A stretch of 64,000 nucleotides of DNA from CBDANW01 sp965197825 (GTDB lineage: Bacteria > Acidobacteriota > Vicinamibacteria > Marinacidobacterales > DATDRI01), in contig CBDANW010000002.1 of the NCBI GenBank assembly GCA_965197825.1, positions 1,860,001-1,924,000 on the forward strand, read 5' to 3'. The notes under the pieces are model-generated. The model searched no databases. It was not told the origin of the DNA and saw nothing but the letters and a program-made list of their open reading frames with translations. The position numbers and the translations under genes are program-made. Below, one piece after another: positions 1 through 8,547 of this stretch. Numbering within the stretch: the stretch's first letter is position 1; each line of letters opens with the position of its first letter.

Positions 1-994
1 TCGGTCACGCAGCACGATCCCCCGTTTCGGATTCCGTATCCGATCTCCCTGTATGTTTTCGTGGCACCGGTCTCCGCCTTAGGAATTGGTTCCATTGCCA
101 TATTGAAGACGGTGACCGCGTTGGCGGATCTCGGGGTGAGCTTGGCGTTGGCTTTTCTTGGTGCTCGATTCCTTCAGGACGCGTGGGGCGGGATCCTGGC
201 GGCCGCCATCTACCAGCTCGTTCCCATGAATTTCCTGGCCTTCTCGTCCGGAAACTTCACGAACATCTTCGGCGCGGCGGCAACCGTTTTTTTCCTTGCC
301 CTACTCTTAGTTGCCTTCCCGGGCGCGCTCTCCGGGGCATACCAAGTTGGTCCTGGCGGGAGTCCTATTGACTTCCTTGGTTGCCCTGACCGCACACTTC
401 GGCTCGTTTCTCTACAGAGCTCTGCTCTGGCCGGTATGGTTGGCCGCGATATTCTGGATCGCTCCTCGGCTGCAGGAGGGAGGACAGGAGAAGCGAATCC
501 TAGTAGCCGTCGCAGCGAGTTTCGTCGTGGCGTGTGTTTACTACTTGGGCTACGCTGCGCTCTTCACGAGCCAGTGGGAGCGCGTGCTCTCGTGAGACTA
601 CGCAACGGGAGGTGCGGCCACGGGAGGGCCTCTCGCCAAGCTGGTCTTCAACTGGACCTTCTTTCGGGAGCAGGTCGGATCCGTGTTTGCGGTCGTGGCC
701 TTGCTCGGTGCGATCCCGATCGTTCGGAAGGCGGGCAGCAGCGCGTTTCATGCGGCGGCAGGCGCCTGGCTCGGGGTGACGGCAGTCTTCTTGCTGCTCG
801 ATCTGACGACGGCGCTGGAAGTCCGTTACGTGCTTCAGGTTCTACCGTTGCTGGCCCTGTTCGTGGGAAGTTTCCTCTCGGGGGCGTTCCGAAGAGGAAT
901 CGTCGACCGCGTCGCCGCCATCGCGGTCTCCGGCTACCTGGCTGTGATGGGGTTGAGGAGTTACGCGTATTGTTTGTTAGAACGGTATCACTAA
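1..994 (+). pseudogene. Broken multi-pass membrane protein, glycosyltransferase (GT-C)-like, 5' end outside window
   Basis: The reading frame is already open at base 1, so the start lies upstream. Frame 1 encodes hydrophobic helices up to about base 330, then the coding signal moves to frame 2 (helices continue through about 590). A TGA at 593-595 interrupts frame 2, yet the same frame continues as a clearly membrane-like protein to the stop at 992-994. So there is one frameshift near 330-345 and one in-frame stop. The helix-rich pattern and large loop composition resemble GT39/GT-C mannosyltransferase-like proteins, but no catalytic motif is visible in this part, so the family is only a guess. 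It precedes a glycan-rich region. Either a decayed gene or sequence error. Confidence 0.55.
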
Positions 995-1186
995 ATGCGA
1001 TCGATTTTCGCCGGCCCATTTCAGTGTCGCCGGGCTCGCCCATCAGCTCAGGGCGCCCTCACTCCTCGTTCGGGCGCTCGCCGCTCCGCCGACTTCGCGG
1101 CTGCGCGGCAGCTGAAGGCTCCTCGCTGCAGGCTAGCATCAATCAGTCGCCTTCAAAGTGTAGCTGGCCAAAAGGAATGAATATTC
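995..1186. other. Non-coding GC-rich spacer
   Basis: No supportable gene. The stretch contains short GC-rich inverted segments and the 15-mer ctcactcctcgttcg (about 1059-1073), which recurs at about 47102-47116 in another intergenic stretch, so it may be a dispersed extragenic element. The ribosome binding site of the following antiporter (aaagga, 1171-1176) is at its right end. Confidence 0.4.
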
Positions 1187-2389
1187 TTGGGTGAGACGGA
1201 AGCCGTTCTAGAGAACCTGGTCGAGATCCTTCTCCTCGCCTGCGTGGTGGCGATAGCGGTAAAGCGAATCCACGTTCCCTACACGACCGCTCTCGTCCTG
1301 GTTGGCATTGCGGTCAGCTCCCTGCCCTTTCATCTCGAAGTCCGGCTCAGCAAAGAGCTGGTTCTTCTCGTGATTCTTCCGCCCCTCTTGTTCCAGGGAG
1401 CGCTGCACACGGATCTCGATCAACTGAGGCGCCATCTCTTACCCATCGTGACGCTCGCGGTGCCCGGGCTCGTCGTGGCGATGCTGCTGATGGGTGCCAT
1501 GCTCCACTACTCGCTCGGCATGCCATGGCTCAAGGGCATGCTCTTCGGCGCCATGGTCGCGGCCACCGATCCGATTTCGGTTTTGGCAATCTTCCGCGAG
1601 GTCAAGACGCCGGCTCGGTTGAAGGTGCTGGTGGAAGGAGAAAGCCTCCTTAACGATGGGACCAGCGTGGTTCTGTTCGGCGTGATCTACGGCGCACTCT
1701 ACGGCGGGACGGAAGTGACCGCGCTAAGCGCCGGTCTGGAGTTCTTCAAAGTCGTGATCGGTGGTGCGGTAGTTGGACTCGCCCTGGGCTATTTGGCGTA
1801 TCGGACCATGAAGCGCCTCGACGATCACTTGCTGGAGGTGACACTCACCGTGGTGTTGGTATTCGGGAGTTTCCTCGTCGCAGAGCTGCTTCACTTCTCA
1901 GGAGTGATCGCGGTTGTTTTGGCAGGACTCATCATGGGCAACTACGGGCGCATGTTTTCGATGACCAAGCGAACGCGGGAGACGGTGGAGAATTTTTGGG
2001 AGGTGATCGATTTCTTGATCAACGCGCTCTTGTTCCTACTCATCGGCTTCGAGATGAGGGCTTACGTTCCCGACCTCGAGCAGTACCTGGTTCCCGGAGC
2101 TCTGGTGGTGGCCATCGCCCTGCTGTCGAGAGCGATGACGGTCTACCCGGTCTGGTGGATGGTGAGCAAAACGCGCCAGTCCTTTCCCTTCTCTTGGACG
2201 CATGTTCTCTGGTGGGGAGGGCTCAAGGGATCGATCCCGATTGCTCTGGTGTTGGGGATGCCTTCCGACATCCCGTTCCGCAGCGAGTTTCTGGTCCTGG
2301 CGGCCTTTCTTGTGTTCTTTTCACTGGTGATTCAATCACTCACGATGAAACCGCTGGTGAAAATCGTCCTCACGAAGTCACCGGCATGA
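1187..2389 (+). CDS. Cation:proton antiporter, CPA1 (NhaP/NHE-type)
   Basis: A 400-residue integral membrane protein with about 12 hydrophobic segments. It should exchange Na+ or K+ for H+ across the inner membrane. Family hallmarks are visible: an ATDP motif near residues 126-129 and the very characteristic EGESLLNDGT at 150-159, which in CPA1 proteins lies in the ion-binding core. Length (about 400) fits the short bacterial NhaP class without a large cytosolic tail. The start is a TTG at 1187 preceded by aaagga at good spacing; no ATG fits. The stop overlaps the ATG of alr (ATGA), so the two are translationally coupled. Ion specificity cannot be read from the sequence. Confidence 0.9.
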   Translation: MGETEAVLENLVEILLLACVVAIAVKRIHVPYTTALVLVGIAVSSLPFHLEVRLSKELVLLVILPPLLFQGALHTDLDQLRRHLLPIVTLAVPGLVVAMLLMGAMLHYSLGMPWLKGMLFGAMVAATDPISVLAIFREVKTPARLKVLVEGESLLNDGTSVVLFGVIYGALYGGTEVTALSAGLEFFKVVIGGAVVGLALGYLAYRTMKRLDDHLLEVTLTVVLVFGSFLVAELLHFSGVIAVVLAGLIMGNYGRMFSMTKRTRETVENFWEVIDFLINALLFLLIGFEMRAYVPDLEQYLVPGALVVAIALLSRAMTVYPVWWMVSKTRQSFPFSWTHVLWWGGLKGSIPIALVLGMPSDIPFRSEFLVLAAFLVFFSLVIQSLTMKPLVKIVLTKSPA

Positions 2390-3558
2390 GCCCGAACCCA
2401 TCCGCGCGGAGCGCCGCCCTGCTCTCCTGGATCGAGATCGATCGCGGTCGCCTCGAATCCAACATGGCAGCCTTTCGAGATGTGATCGATCCGGCAAGCG
2501 CGCTGATGATTGTCGTGAAGGCCAATGCGTATGGCCACGGTCTGGAAGAGGTCGCCCCCATCGTGGCACCTCGAGCCGACTGGCTGGGCGTGAACGCCTT
2601 GGAAGAGGCGCTCGCCCTAGCGCGCCTCGGTATCGAGAAACCGATCGCTATCTTGGGATATACGCCGCCCGGGCGATCCGCCGATGTCGTCACGCACGGG
2701 TTCCGGCAGGTAATCTTCCGGCTCGACGCGGCGCGGAGCTTATCGGAGGCAGCGCGCAAATCAAAGAGCAAGGCACGCGTCCACATCAAAGTGGAGACGG
2801 GCACGAACCGTCTGGGGATTGCGGTCACCGACCTGGAAGACTTCCTGGGAGAGATTCGCAAGCTGCCGGGTCTCGAAGTCGAAGGGATCTACACCCACTT
2901 CGCCAATATCGAGGACACGTTGGATCCTTCTTTTGCACAGCTTCAGCTGCAGCGTTTCCGCGAGGCGGTTGCGATCGCGGAGCGGGCCGGCGTCGAGGCG
3001 AAGTTCGTGCACGCCGCGGCGACGGCGAGTGTTCTGCTCTATCCCGAGACGCATTTCAGAATGGTGCGCGTCGGGATCGGAGCCTACGGCGTATGGCCCT
3101 CTCGGGAAACACGGCTCGCCGCCCGCGAGCGGGGCAAAGAGATATCCCTGCAACCTGTTCTCAGTTGGAAGGCGCGCATCGCGCAGGTGAAGGACGTGAC
3201 CGCGGGCGAGTTCATCGGATACGGTCTCACGTACGAGGCGCGTCGGCCCATGCGCGTCGCGGTCATTCCGATTGGTTACTACGATGGGCTCGCTCGGCAG
3301 CTCTCTAACACCGGAAGGGCGTTGGTGCGCGGGCAACCGGCGGCGATCGTGGGCCGCGTAGCGATGAACATGGTGGTCTTGGATGTCACCGCAACCGACG
3401 CCGCGGCGGACGAGGAAGTCGTTCTGATCGGCCGGCAGGAAGGAGCCGAAATCGGAGTGGAAGAGCTTGCGGAGAAGGCGGGAACCATTTCTTATGAGAT
3501 GCTCTCCCGCATCCATCCCTCATTGCCGAGGCATGTCGTGAACTCACGAGTGCCATGA
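2386..3558 (+). CDS. alr: Alanine racemase
   Basis: A PLP enzyme converting L-alanine to D-alanine for peptidoglycan. The 390-residue length is normal. The PLP-binding lysine is Lys45 in VVKANAYGHG, and the C-terminal catalytic tyrosine region reads PIGYYDGLAR, followed by the usual GRVAMNM segment of the beta domain. The open frame extends much further upstream, but the ATG at 2386 gives the typical start and overlaps the antiporter stop by four bases. The 3' end overlaps the convergent Nudix gene by 15 bases. No damage seen. Confidence 0.96.
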   Translation: MSPNPSARSAALLSWIEIDRGRLESNMAAFRDVIDPASALMIVVKANAYGHGLEEVAPIVAPRADWLGVNALEEALALARLGIEKPIAILGYTPPGRSADVVTHGFRQVIFRLDAARSLSEAARKSKSKARVHIKVETGTNRLGIAVTDLEDFLGEIRKLPGLEVEGIYTHFANIEDTLDPSFAQLQLQRFREAVAIAERAGVEAKFVHAAATASVLLYPETHFRMVRVGIGAYGVWPSRETRLAARERGKEISLQPVLSWKARIAQVKDVTAGEFIGYGLTYEARRPMRVAVIPIGYYDGLARQLSNTGRALVRGQPAAIVGRVAMNMVVLDVTATDAAADEEVVLIGRQEGAEIGVEELAEKAGTISYEMLSRIHPSLPRHVVNSRVP

Positions 3559-3957
3559 GTCGTTGCCGCCGGCGAGTCGCCGAACGAAGGGAAGGTCCGC
3601 AGGCGCCCAGTCGAGGGATTCGAGCTCCTGGCGCTCCAGCCATCGAAGCTCCTGGCAACCTAGCGGGCGCGGTTCTCCTTCGAGAAGCTCGCAGGCGTAG
3701 AAAAGAAGCAGCACGTCGCGATCGGCGTAGCGATGGTGGATCACCTCCAGGACGCGCCCCGCGCGAACGCGAACGCCTAACTCTTCGGTGAACTCCCGCA
3801 CCAAGCACTCTTCGGGAGATTCGCCCGCCTCGAGCTTGCCTCCCGGGAACTCCCAGAGTCCCTCGAGGTGAGCTCCTGCCTTGCGACGAGCGGCTAGAAT
3901 TTTCCCGCCCACCGATACAACGCCCGCGGCGACCACTACGGTGGGACGCTCTGACAT
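3544..3957 (-). CDS. Nudix hydrolase, MutT-like (8-oxo-dGTP diphosphatase class)
   Basis: A 137-residue Nudix protein. The full Nudix box is present: Gly40, Glu46, then REFTEELGV at 54-62, supplying the Mg-binding glutamates. The segment LWEFPGGKLE just before it is typical of MutT, which hydrolyses oxidised nucleotides such as 8-oxo-dGTP; other nucleotide substrates are possible. The start is set at ATG 3955-3957 (MSERP); an in-frame ATG further upstream at 4000-4002 would run into the promoter region of the divergent rhomboid gene. Convergent with alr, with a 15-base overlap. Confidence 0.9.
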   Translation of the reverse strand: MSERPTVVVAAGVVSVGGKILAARRKAGAHLEGLWEFPGGKLEAGESPEECLVREFTEELGVRVRAGRVLEVIHHRYADRDVLLLFYACELLEGEPRPLGCQELRWLERQELESLDWAPADLPFVRRLAGGNDSWHS

Positions 3958-3977
3958 CGCGGCCATCTTAGACCATA

Positions 3978-4850
3978 ATGAGAACGACGATGTGGAAGCC
4001 ACAGAAATCCGGTTCGGTTCTCTGTGCCGGTTGCGGCAGCCTGGTCGGCATCCAGGATCAGCGGTGCATGACGTGCGGGCGATGGAATCCGGGGATGTGG
4101 GGTTTCGCGCCCGTGCTGCGTCGACTGGGGATGGATCTGGGCTTCGTGAAGATCGTTCTGATGGGATGCATCGGTCTCTACGTTGCCACTCTCTTGATCG
4201 ATCCCCAGAACATTCAGGGTATGCTCTCCCCGAGCCTCCGAGCCCTTTTTCTCTTTGGGGCGAGCGGCGCTGTACCCGTCTTTGAGTTCGGGAGATGGTG
4301 GACCGTGCTAAGTGCCGCTTGGCTTCACGGCGGCGTACTGCACATCGCCTTCAACATGATGTGGGTCCGCCAACTGGTCCCGGCGACAGCGGAAGCCTAC
4401 GGCCCCGCCCGGATGGTCATCATCTATACCGTGTCATCGATTACGGGATTTCTTCTGAGCAGCTTCGCCGGCTACTATTTCGGGGCCTTCCCCATCTCGT
4501 TTCTACGGGGCGCTGATTTTACGGTCGGGGCCTCGGCGCCCATATTCGGCCTTCTGGGTGCGCTGGTCTACGCCGGTAGGCGAGGCGTCACCAATCAGCT
4601 AGGCCGACAGGCATTCGGGTACGCGGTGATTCTCTTCATTTTCGGCTTCATCGTTCCCCGGATCGACAATTACGGGCACGCCGGTGGATTCCTTGGCGGC
4701 TACCTCACGGCCCGTTTCCTGAATCCCCTTCTGCCGGAAAGAGGCGATCACCTCCTCCTGGCTTTGAGCTGCGTGGGACTCACCGTGCTTTCGATCGTGC
4801 TCTCGGTGGTGCTCGGCGTGCCGATACTCGAGAGCCGCCTGACTCGCTAA
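3978..4850 (+). CDS. Rhomboid family intramembrane serine protease with N-terminal zinc ribbon
   Basis: A 290-residue membrane protein. Residues 16-33 carry two CxxC pairs (Cys16/19 and Cys30/33), a probable cytosolic zinc ribbon. The membrane domain holds the rhomboid signature: HIAFN at 122-126, the serine motif GASA at 184-187 (Ser186) and GHAGG with His234 as the dyad partner. The usual motif is GxSG; here the last Gly is Ala, but the Ser-His dyad is intact, so it is probably active. Rhomboids cleave transmembrane helices of substrate proteins; the substrate is not apparent. A second rhomboid gene lies at 48398-49072. Confidence 0.9.
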   Translation: MRTTMWKPQKSGSVLCAGCGSLVGIQDQRCMTCGRWNPGMWGFAPVLRRLGMDLGFVKIVLMGCIGLYVATLLIDPQNIQGMLSPSLRALFLFGASGAVPVFEFGRWWTVLSAAWLHGGVLHIAFNMMWVRQLVPATAEAYGPARMVIIYTVSSITGFLLSSFAGYYFGAFPISFLRGADFTVGASAPIFGLLGALVYAGRRGVTNQLGRQAFGYAVILFIFGFIVPRIDNYGHAGGFLGGYLTARFLNPLLPERGDHLLLALSCVGLTVLSIVLSVVLGVPILESRLTR

Positions 4851-4930
4851 CCTCAAAGCAACGACACCTTTTGGCGGCAAACGGGGCCGTCTGATGAGCC
4901 CCCCTCAACGCAACGTGACACTTTGGCGGC
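4851..4930. repeat. Two imperfect 28-bp direct repeats
   Basis: 4851-4878 and 4903-4930 both read approximately cctcaa-gcaacg-acac-tttggcggc, with one base swap and compensating one-base gaps. They sit 52 bases apart, between the convergent ends of the rhomboid gene and the small membrane gene. No transposase lies nearby. They may be a remnant of a mobile repeat. Confidence 0.5.
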
Positions 4931-4940
4931 CATCAGCCTG

Positions 4941-5225
4941 CTACCATCTCTCCCGGCGCCGGCGTGAACGGGCGCCCGTTCCGACCAGCCCCAGATCCAG
5001 GAGAGCGGCGATCACGACGACCACCAAATAGATTCCGGTTACGGTGGCGTTGGTGTTGACCGCCCAGGCGTACGCGAGCGTCGTGAGTGGCATGAAGAAG
5101 AATCCGAGAACGGGCCAGATAGGGCTCTCGTAGGCGCGACCCAAGTAGTTGCTGGACAGGAACACGAAGACCAGGGCTAGCCGTGGGGTCACGAGTGCGA
5201 GACAGCCGATGAGGCAGTGCATCAA
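4941..5225 (-). CDS. Small hypothetical membrane protein
   Basis: A 94-residue protein with three predicted membrane helices (about residues 2-23, 35-54 and 60-82) and a strongly basic C-terminal tail (SRRRRERW). The family is not recognised. It is judged real because of its clean hydrophobic periodicity and because it fills the gap between two genes. An overlapping antisense-frame reading at 4933-5295 looks like a shadow. The start could be either of the two adjacent ATGs (5225 or 5222). Confidence 0.6.
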   Translation of the reverse strand: MMHCLIGCLALVTPRLALVFVFLSSNYLGRAYESPIWPVLGFFFMPLTTLAYAWAVNTNATVTGIYLVVVVIAALLDLGLVGTGARSRRRRERW

Positions 5226-5357
5226 CCTGACAGCTTATCAGAATGTCAGGGCGGTGCCCGCAGGCGTCGGCGAGCAGGGGGAAAGCCGCTATCACTCTTC
5301 TTTACCGTGGCTTACGTGCGGCTCGTTGGGCCGTGTGCTAACATCCATTGTTTCAAG

Positions 5358-6464
5358 ATGAGCCCCGGGAACGGATCCGCCAACAGCGCGCGGGACAGCA
5401 TCGTCATCGATCGTCGGCGTCCCGAAGATCAAGCGGCCCTCGAACGCATGTACGCCGAGGTCTTTGGAGCCGAGGAGGCGCGGCTCAATCGTGAGCGGTG
5501 GCAATGGCAATACCAAGACAACCCTCATCGTTCGGGCGAGGGCCCTGAAATCTGGGTCGCCAAGCAGGGCGGCGATGTCCTGGGCCAATACGCCACGATG
5601 CCGGTTCGTCTCAAGGTCAAGGACCACATCGTGCGGGCTTCCTGGGGAATGGACGTCATGGTGCGATCTTCCATCCAGCGAAAAGGCATTGGCTCGCGCC
5701 TGTTCTTGTATTGGGATCGGCACGTCGAGGCATCCCTGGGGCTGGGACTTTCGTTGGCTTCTTACACGCTATTCCAAAAGCTTCAATGGGAGGACGTGGG
5801 GCCCGTACCTTGCTACACCCGCATCCTGGATCCCCCCGCGCTCCTGACCAGAAGAGTGGGACGGGTGCCGGCAATCATGATGTCTCCGTTCGCCAAGCTA
5901 CTTCTGGGGGCGGCCTTCCCGGCGCGCGCTTCTTCGGCAACTCCACCCGGGTCCATCGAGATCCGCGGGTTGGAGACACCCTTCGGTGAGAGCTTCGACC
6001 GACTCTGGGAACGGGCTTCCGCCGGCTTCGACTTCGCTGCCGAGCGCACCGCGGCCTACCTCGAGTGGAAATACCATCGTGCCCCGCACGTGGAATACGA
6101 TATCTTCCAGGCGCTTCGCTACAATGATGTGGCGGGTTTCATCGTTCTTCGCACCGCCGAGACGAGCGGCGTGCGGCTCGGGCTGGTCGTCGATCTGTTC
6201 GCACACCCCGAAGATCGCGACGCGCTGGACGCCCTCATCGACCGGGCCGCCGAGTGGGGACGGGAGAAGCAGGTAGCGCGACTCCAGACTTTCACGCTCG
6301 ACCAGCGTCTTGCTCGGCGGTTCCGCTATAAGGGCTTCTTCGAGATCGGAAGCCCCATGCAATTCTGCTTGCGGATCCGAAGCGAGTACGCCGACGAGTC
6401 GTTCTTCCGTGACACGTCGCGTTGGCACGTCGCGTTCGGCGATTCCGACCAGGACCGGCACTGA
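5358..6464 (+). CDS. GNAT-family N-acetyltransferase
   Basis: A 368-residue acyl-CoA-dependent transferase. The N-terminal half has the GNAT pattern: a VMVRSSIQRKGIGSRLF acetyl-CoA loop (Q/RxxGxG/A type), and the length suggests two tandem GNAT-like halves. The start is ATG 5358 (MSPGN); the frame is open further upstream but without a good site. Its stop overlaps the next ATG by one base (TGATG), starting a chain of overlapping genes to 14814. Because the neighbours are a deacetylase and glycosyltransferases, it probably acylates an amino sugar or peptide in a surface glycan; the substrate is inferred from context. Confidence 0.8.
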   Translation: MSPGNGSANSARDSIVIDRRRPEDQAALERMYAEVFGAEEARLNRERWQWQYQDNPHRSGEGPEIWVAKQGGDVLGQYATMPVRLKVKDHIVRASWGMDVMVRSSIQRKGIGSRLFLYWDRHVEASLGLGLSLASYTLFQKLQWEDVGPVPCYTRILDPPALLTRRVGRVPAIMMSPFAKLLLGAAFPARASSATPPGSIEIRGLETPFGESFDRLWERASAGFDFAAERTAAYLEWKYHRAPHVEYDIFQALRYNDVAGFIVLRTAETSGVRLGLVVDLFAHPEDRDALDALIDRAAEWGREKQVARLQTFTLDQRLARRFRYKGFFEIGSPMQFCLRIRSEYADESFFRDTSRWHVAFGDSDQDRH

Positions 6465-7417
6465 TGACCCGAATCCTGATGGGCGTCGATACCGAGGCGG
6501 ATGACCAATGGAGTGTCGCCGGCCGCGAGAGCCTGTCGCTTCGTAACGTTCTCGAGCTTCCTCGACTTCAAGCGCTCTGCGATCGGTACGGAGCGCGACC
6601 GACATATCTCGTCACGTACGAGGTGGCGACCGACCGGGAGAGCCGCGCCATCCTGCACGATCTGGCTAGCCGCGGGCGCTGCGAGATCGGCTCCCATCAT
6701 CACCCTTGGACGACCCCGCCCGCCGTCGATGATCATCTGTTTCCACTCAATCTCACTCGAGATCAGTTTCGCGATCAGCTCGATGCGCTAACCAAGGCGG
6801 TCGAGGACGTCACCGGAGAGCGTCCGGTTTCTTACCGGTCTGGGCGGAACGGATTCGCCGGGTGGCACGTCGCGATCCTCGAGTCGGAAGGGTATCTGGT
6901 CGACTCCAGCGTCGATCCCTTCTTCAACGAGCGCACCAAGGGCGGGCCGTCTTTCGCTGGGGCTCCACTCGAGCCTTATTTCGTAAGCCAAGAGGATCCC
7001 GTTCGTTCAGGCGACAGCCGGCTGTTGGAGATTCCGGTCTCGAGCACTTTAAACCGCCGGCTTCCACAACGGTGGCAGACCGCCTATGCGGACTTCACGC
7101 CGGCTTACACGTTCCGTCGCGTGTTGCGCCTTCTCGGCGTCGTGCGCCCGGTTTGGCTCCGGCCTTCTTACTCGAAAAAGGAAGACATGCTCTGGCTTGC
7201 GGACCATCTTTTGAGAAACGAGGTTCCGGTCGCCAACATCATTTTCCACTCGAGCGAGTTGATTGCCGGAGGAAGCCCCTACAACCGCACCACGGACGAA
7301 GTCGAGGAGTTCTACAAGAACTTGGAGTCGCTTCTCGGCTTTCTCGCCGAGCGAGCGACCGAAGGCAGGACGTTCCGGGAGTTCCATGCCGAGTGGGCTA
7401 CGGGGGCGCGGGGTTGA
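6464..7417 (+). CDS. Polysaccharide deacetylase family protein
   Basis: A 317-residue NodB-homology protein. Near the start is GVDTEADDQW, with the metal-binding/catalytic acidic residues; the second metal motif is GSHHHPW, and YRSGRNGF is the third conserved arginine-glycine motif. Members remove N- or O-acetyl groups from sugars. The start ATG overlaps the acetyltransferase stop by one base, giving an acetylase/deacetylase pair in one transcript. No signal peptide is seen, so it likely acts on a lipid-linked precursor on the cytosolic side. Confidence 0.85.
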   Translation: MTRILMGVDTEADDQWSVAGRESLSLRNVLELPRLQALCDRYGARPTYLVTYEVATDRESRAILHDLASRGRCEIGSHHHPWTTPPAVDDHLFPLNLTRDQFRDQLDALTKAVEDVTGERPVSYRSGRNGFAGWHVAILESEGYLVDSSVDPFFNERTKGGPSFAGAPLEPYFVSQEDPVRSGDSRLLEIPVSSTLNRRLPQRWQTAYADFTPAYTFRRVLRLLGVVRPVWLRPSYSKKEDMLWLADHLLRNEVPVANIIFHSSELIAGGSPYNRTTDEVEEFYKNLESLLGFLAERATEGRTFREFHAEWATGARG

Positions 7418-8547
7418 GAGTCTGCATGGTGACGCCGCACCTTCCGCCCGATCTTGCCGCCAATGCGCTCTTGCCGCAGTTACTTGGGGACGGCCTGGTG
7501 GCGCGTGGACATGACGTGAGCTACGTCGCCCTCACACCGCGACAGGCGACGGCTGACAAGAAAGCGGGCGTCCTCTATATCCACCGCCCCCGAAGCGGGT
7601 TGGCGAGACGCCTGCGACTCTCTCAGCTCTCGACGGTTGCCGAGGTCCTCTTCAAGGCCACCAAGCCCATTTCGATCGCCGATGTCGTCCACGTGCACAG
7701 CAACACGCTGATGAACCAGGTTTCTGCCGCGGTGGCCTCCTCGCGTGGGCGACCCTTCATTCTCACGCACTACGGAACCGAGATTTGGCACTATCGGCGG
7801 AAGCGGTCCTTCGATCCGTTCTTGTGGATGAATCGTCGCGCGGCGCACGTGACGTACTACAGCCGCCGACTTCTCAAACGCTCGCGCGAGCTCGGTATCG
7901 AGCCCAACCACCACTCGGTCGTCTACCCTCCCGTGGATCGGCGCTTTCGCGCGTTCAGCCCCGAGGAGCGCCAGCAGGCGCGGCAAAGCTTGGGAGTGGC
8001 GGACGGCCCGTTGTTGTTAAACGTCAAGAGACTCCACCCGTTGGCCGGGCAGCGCTACTTGGTTGAAGCGATGTCCGAGATCCGCGAGCGCTGCCCGAAC
8101 GCCAGATTGTGGATAGCCGGTGAGGGGGAGTCGCGTGCCGAGCTCGCCTCGCTCGTCGGAGAGTTGAACCTGGAAGCGGCGGTCCGGTTTCTAGGCGCGG
8201 TGAACCATCACGAGCTGCCTTCGTACTACGCCGCGGCGGATCTCTTCGTGCTCCCCTCCATTCTGGAAGCTTTTCCTACCGTGGCGGCCGAATCCCTGGC
8301 TTGCGGCACCCCGGTGGTCACCGCGGCGCATCCGGGTGGTTCGGAGCTGAAAGAGTTGTTCCCGAAAGACGTGCGGGTCGCGCCGTTGCGGGATCCGACC
8401 GCCCTGGCGGGTGCGGTTTTAGCGGCGCTTTCGTCTCCCGCGCGGAGCTCTGAGGAAACGCACCGCCGCATCGAGGAGGAGTTCCGGCCCGAATCGGCAC
8501 TGGACAAATACCTGGCGCTCTACGATGAAGCCACCGCGCGCGGATGA
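7414..8547 (+). CDS. Glycosyltransferase family 4 (GT-B fold)
   Basis: A 377-residue GT4 enzyme. The N-terminus (MRVCMVTPHLPPD) starts the first Rossmann domain with a Gly/Ala-rich loop; the C-terminal donor-binding domain has PSILEAFPTVAAESLACG, the EX7E signature that holds the nucleotide sugar. The start is taken as TTG 7414, which overlaps the deacetylase stop by four bases and gives the family's usual N-terminus; upstream extensions look like shadow. Sugar and acceptor are not predictable. Confidence 0.88.
   Translation: MRVCMVTPHLPPDLAANALLPQLLGDGLVARGHDVSYVALTPRQATADKKAGVLYIHRPRSGLARRLRLSQLSTVAEVLFKATKPISIADVVHVHSNTLMNQVSAAVASSRGRPFILTHYGTEIWHYRRKRSFDPFLWMNRRAAHVTYYSRRLLKRSRELGIEPNHHSVVYPPVDRRFRAFSPEERQQARQSLGVADGPLLLNVKRLHPLAGQRYLVEAMSEIRERCPNARLWIAGEGESRAELASLVGELNLEAAVRFLGAVNHHELPSYYAAADLFVLPSILEAFPTVAAESLACGTPVVTAAHPGGSELKELFPKDVRVAPLRDPTALAGAVLAALSSPARSSEETHRRIEEEFRPESALDKYLALYDEATARG

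Noticed and set aside
593..595. TGA as selenocysteine or tryptophan codon
   Set aside because: There is no selenoprotein family match, a frameshift lies in the same gene, and TGA serves as a normal stop in intact genes here (for example carB).
2332..3516. Long open frames antisense to alanine racemase
   Set aside because: They mirror the high-GC codon pattern of alr, have no ribosome binding sites and no protein-like composition.
4933..5295. 120-codon frame overlapping the small membrane gene
   Set aside because: Arg-rich, no hydrophobic periodicity; the overlapping 94-residue reading is far more protein-like.
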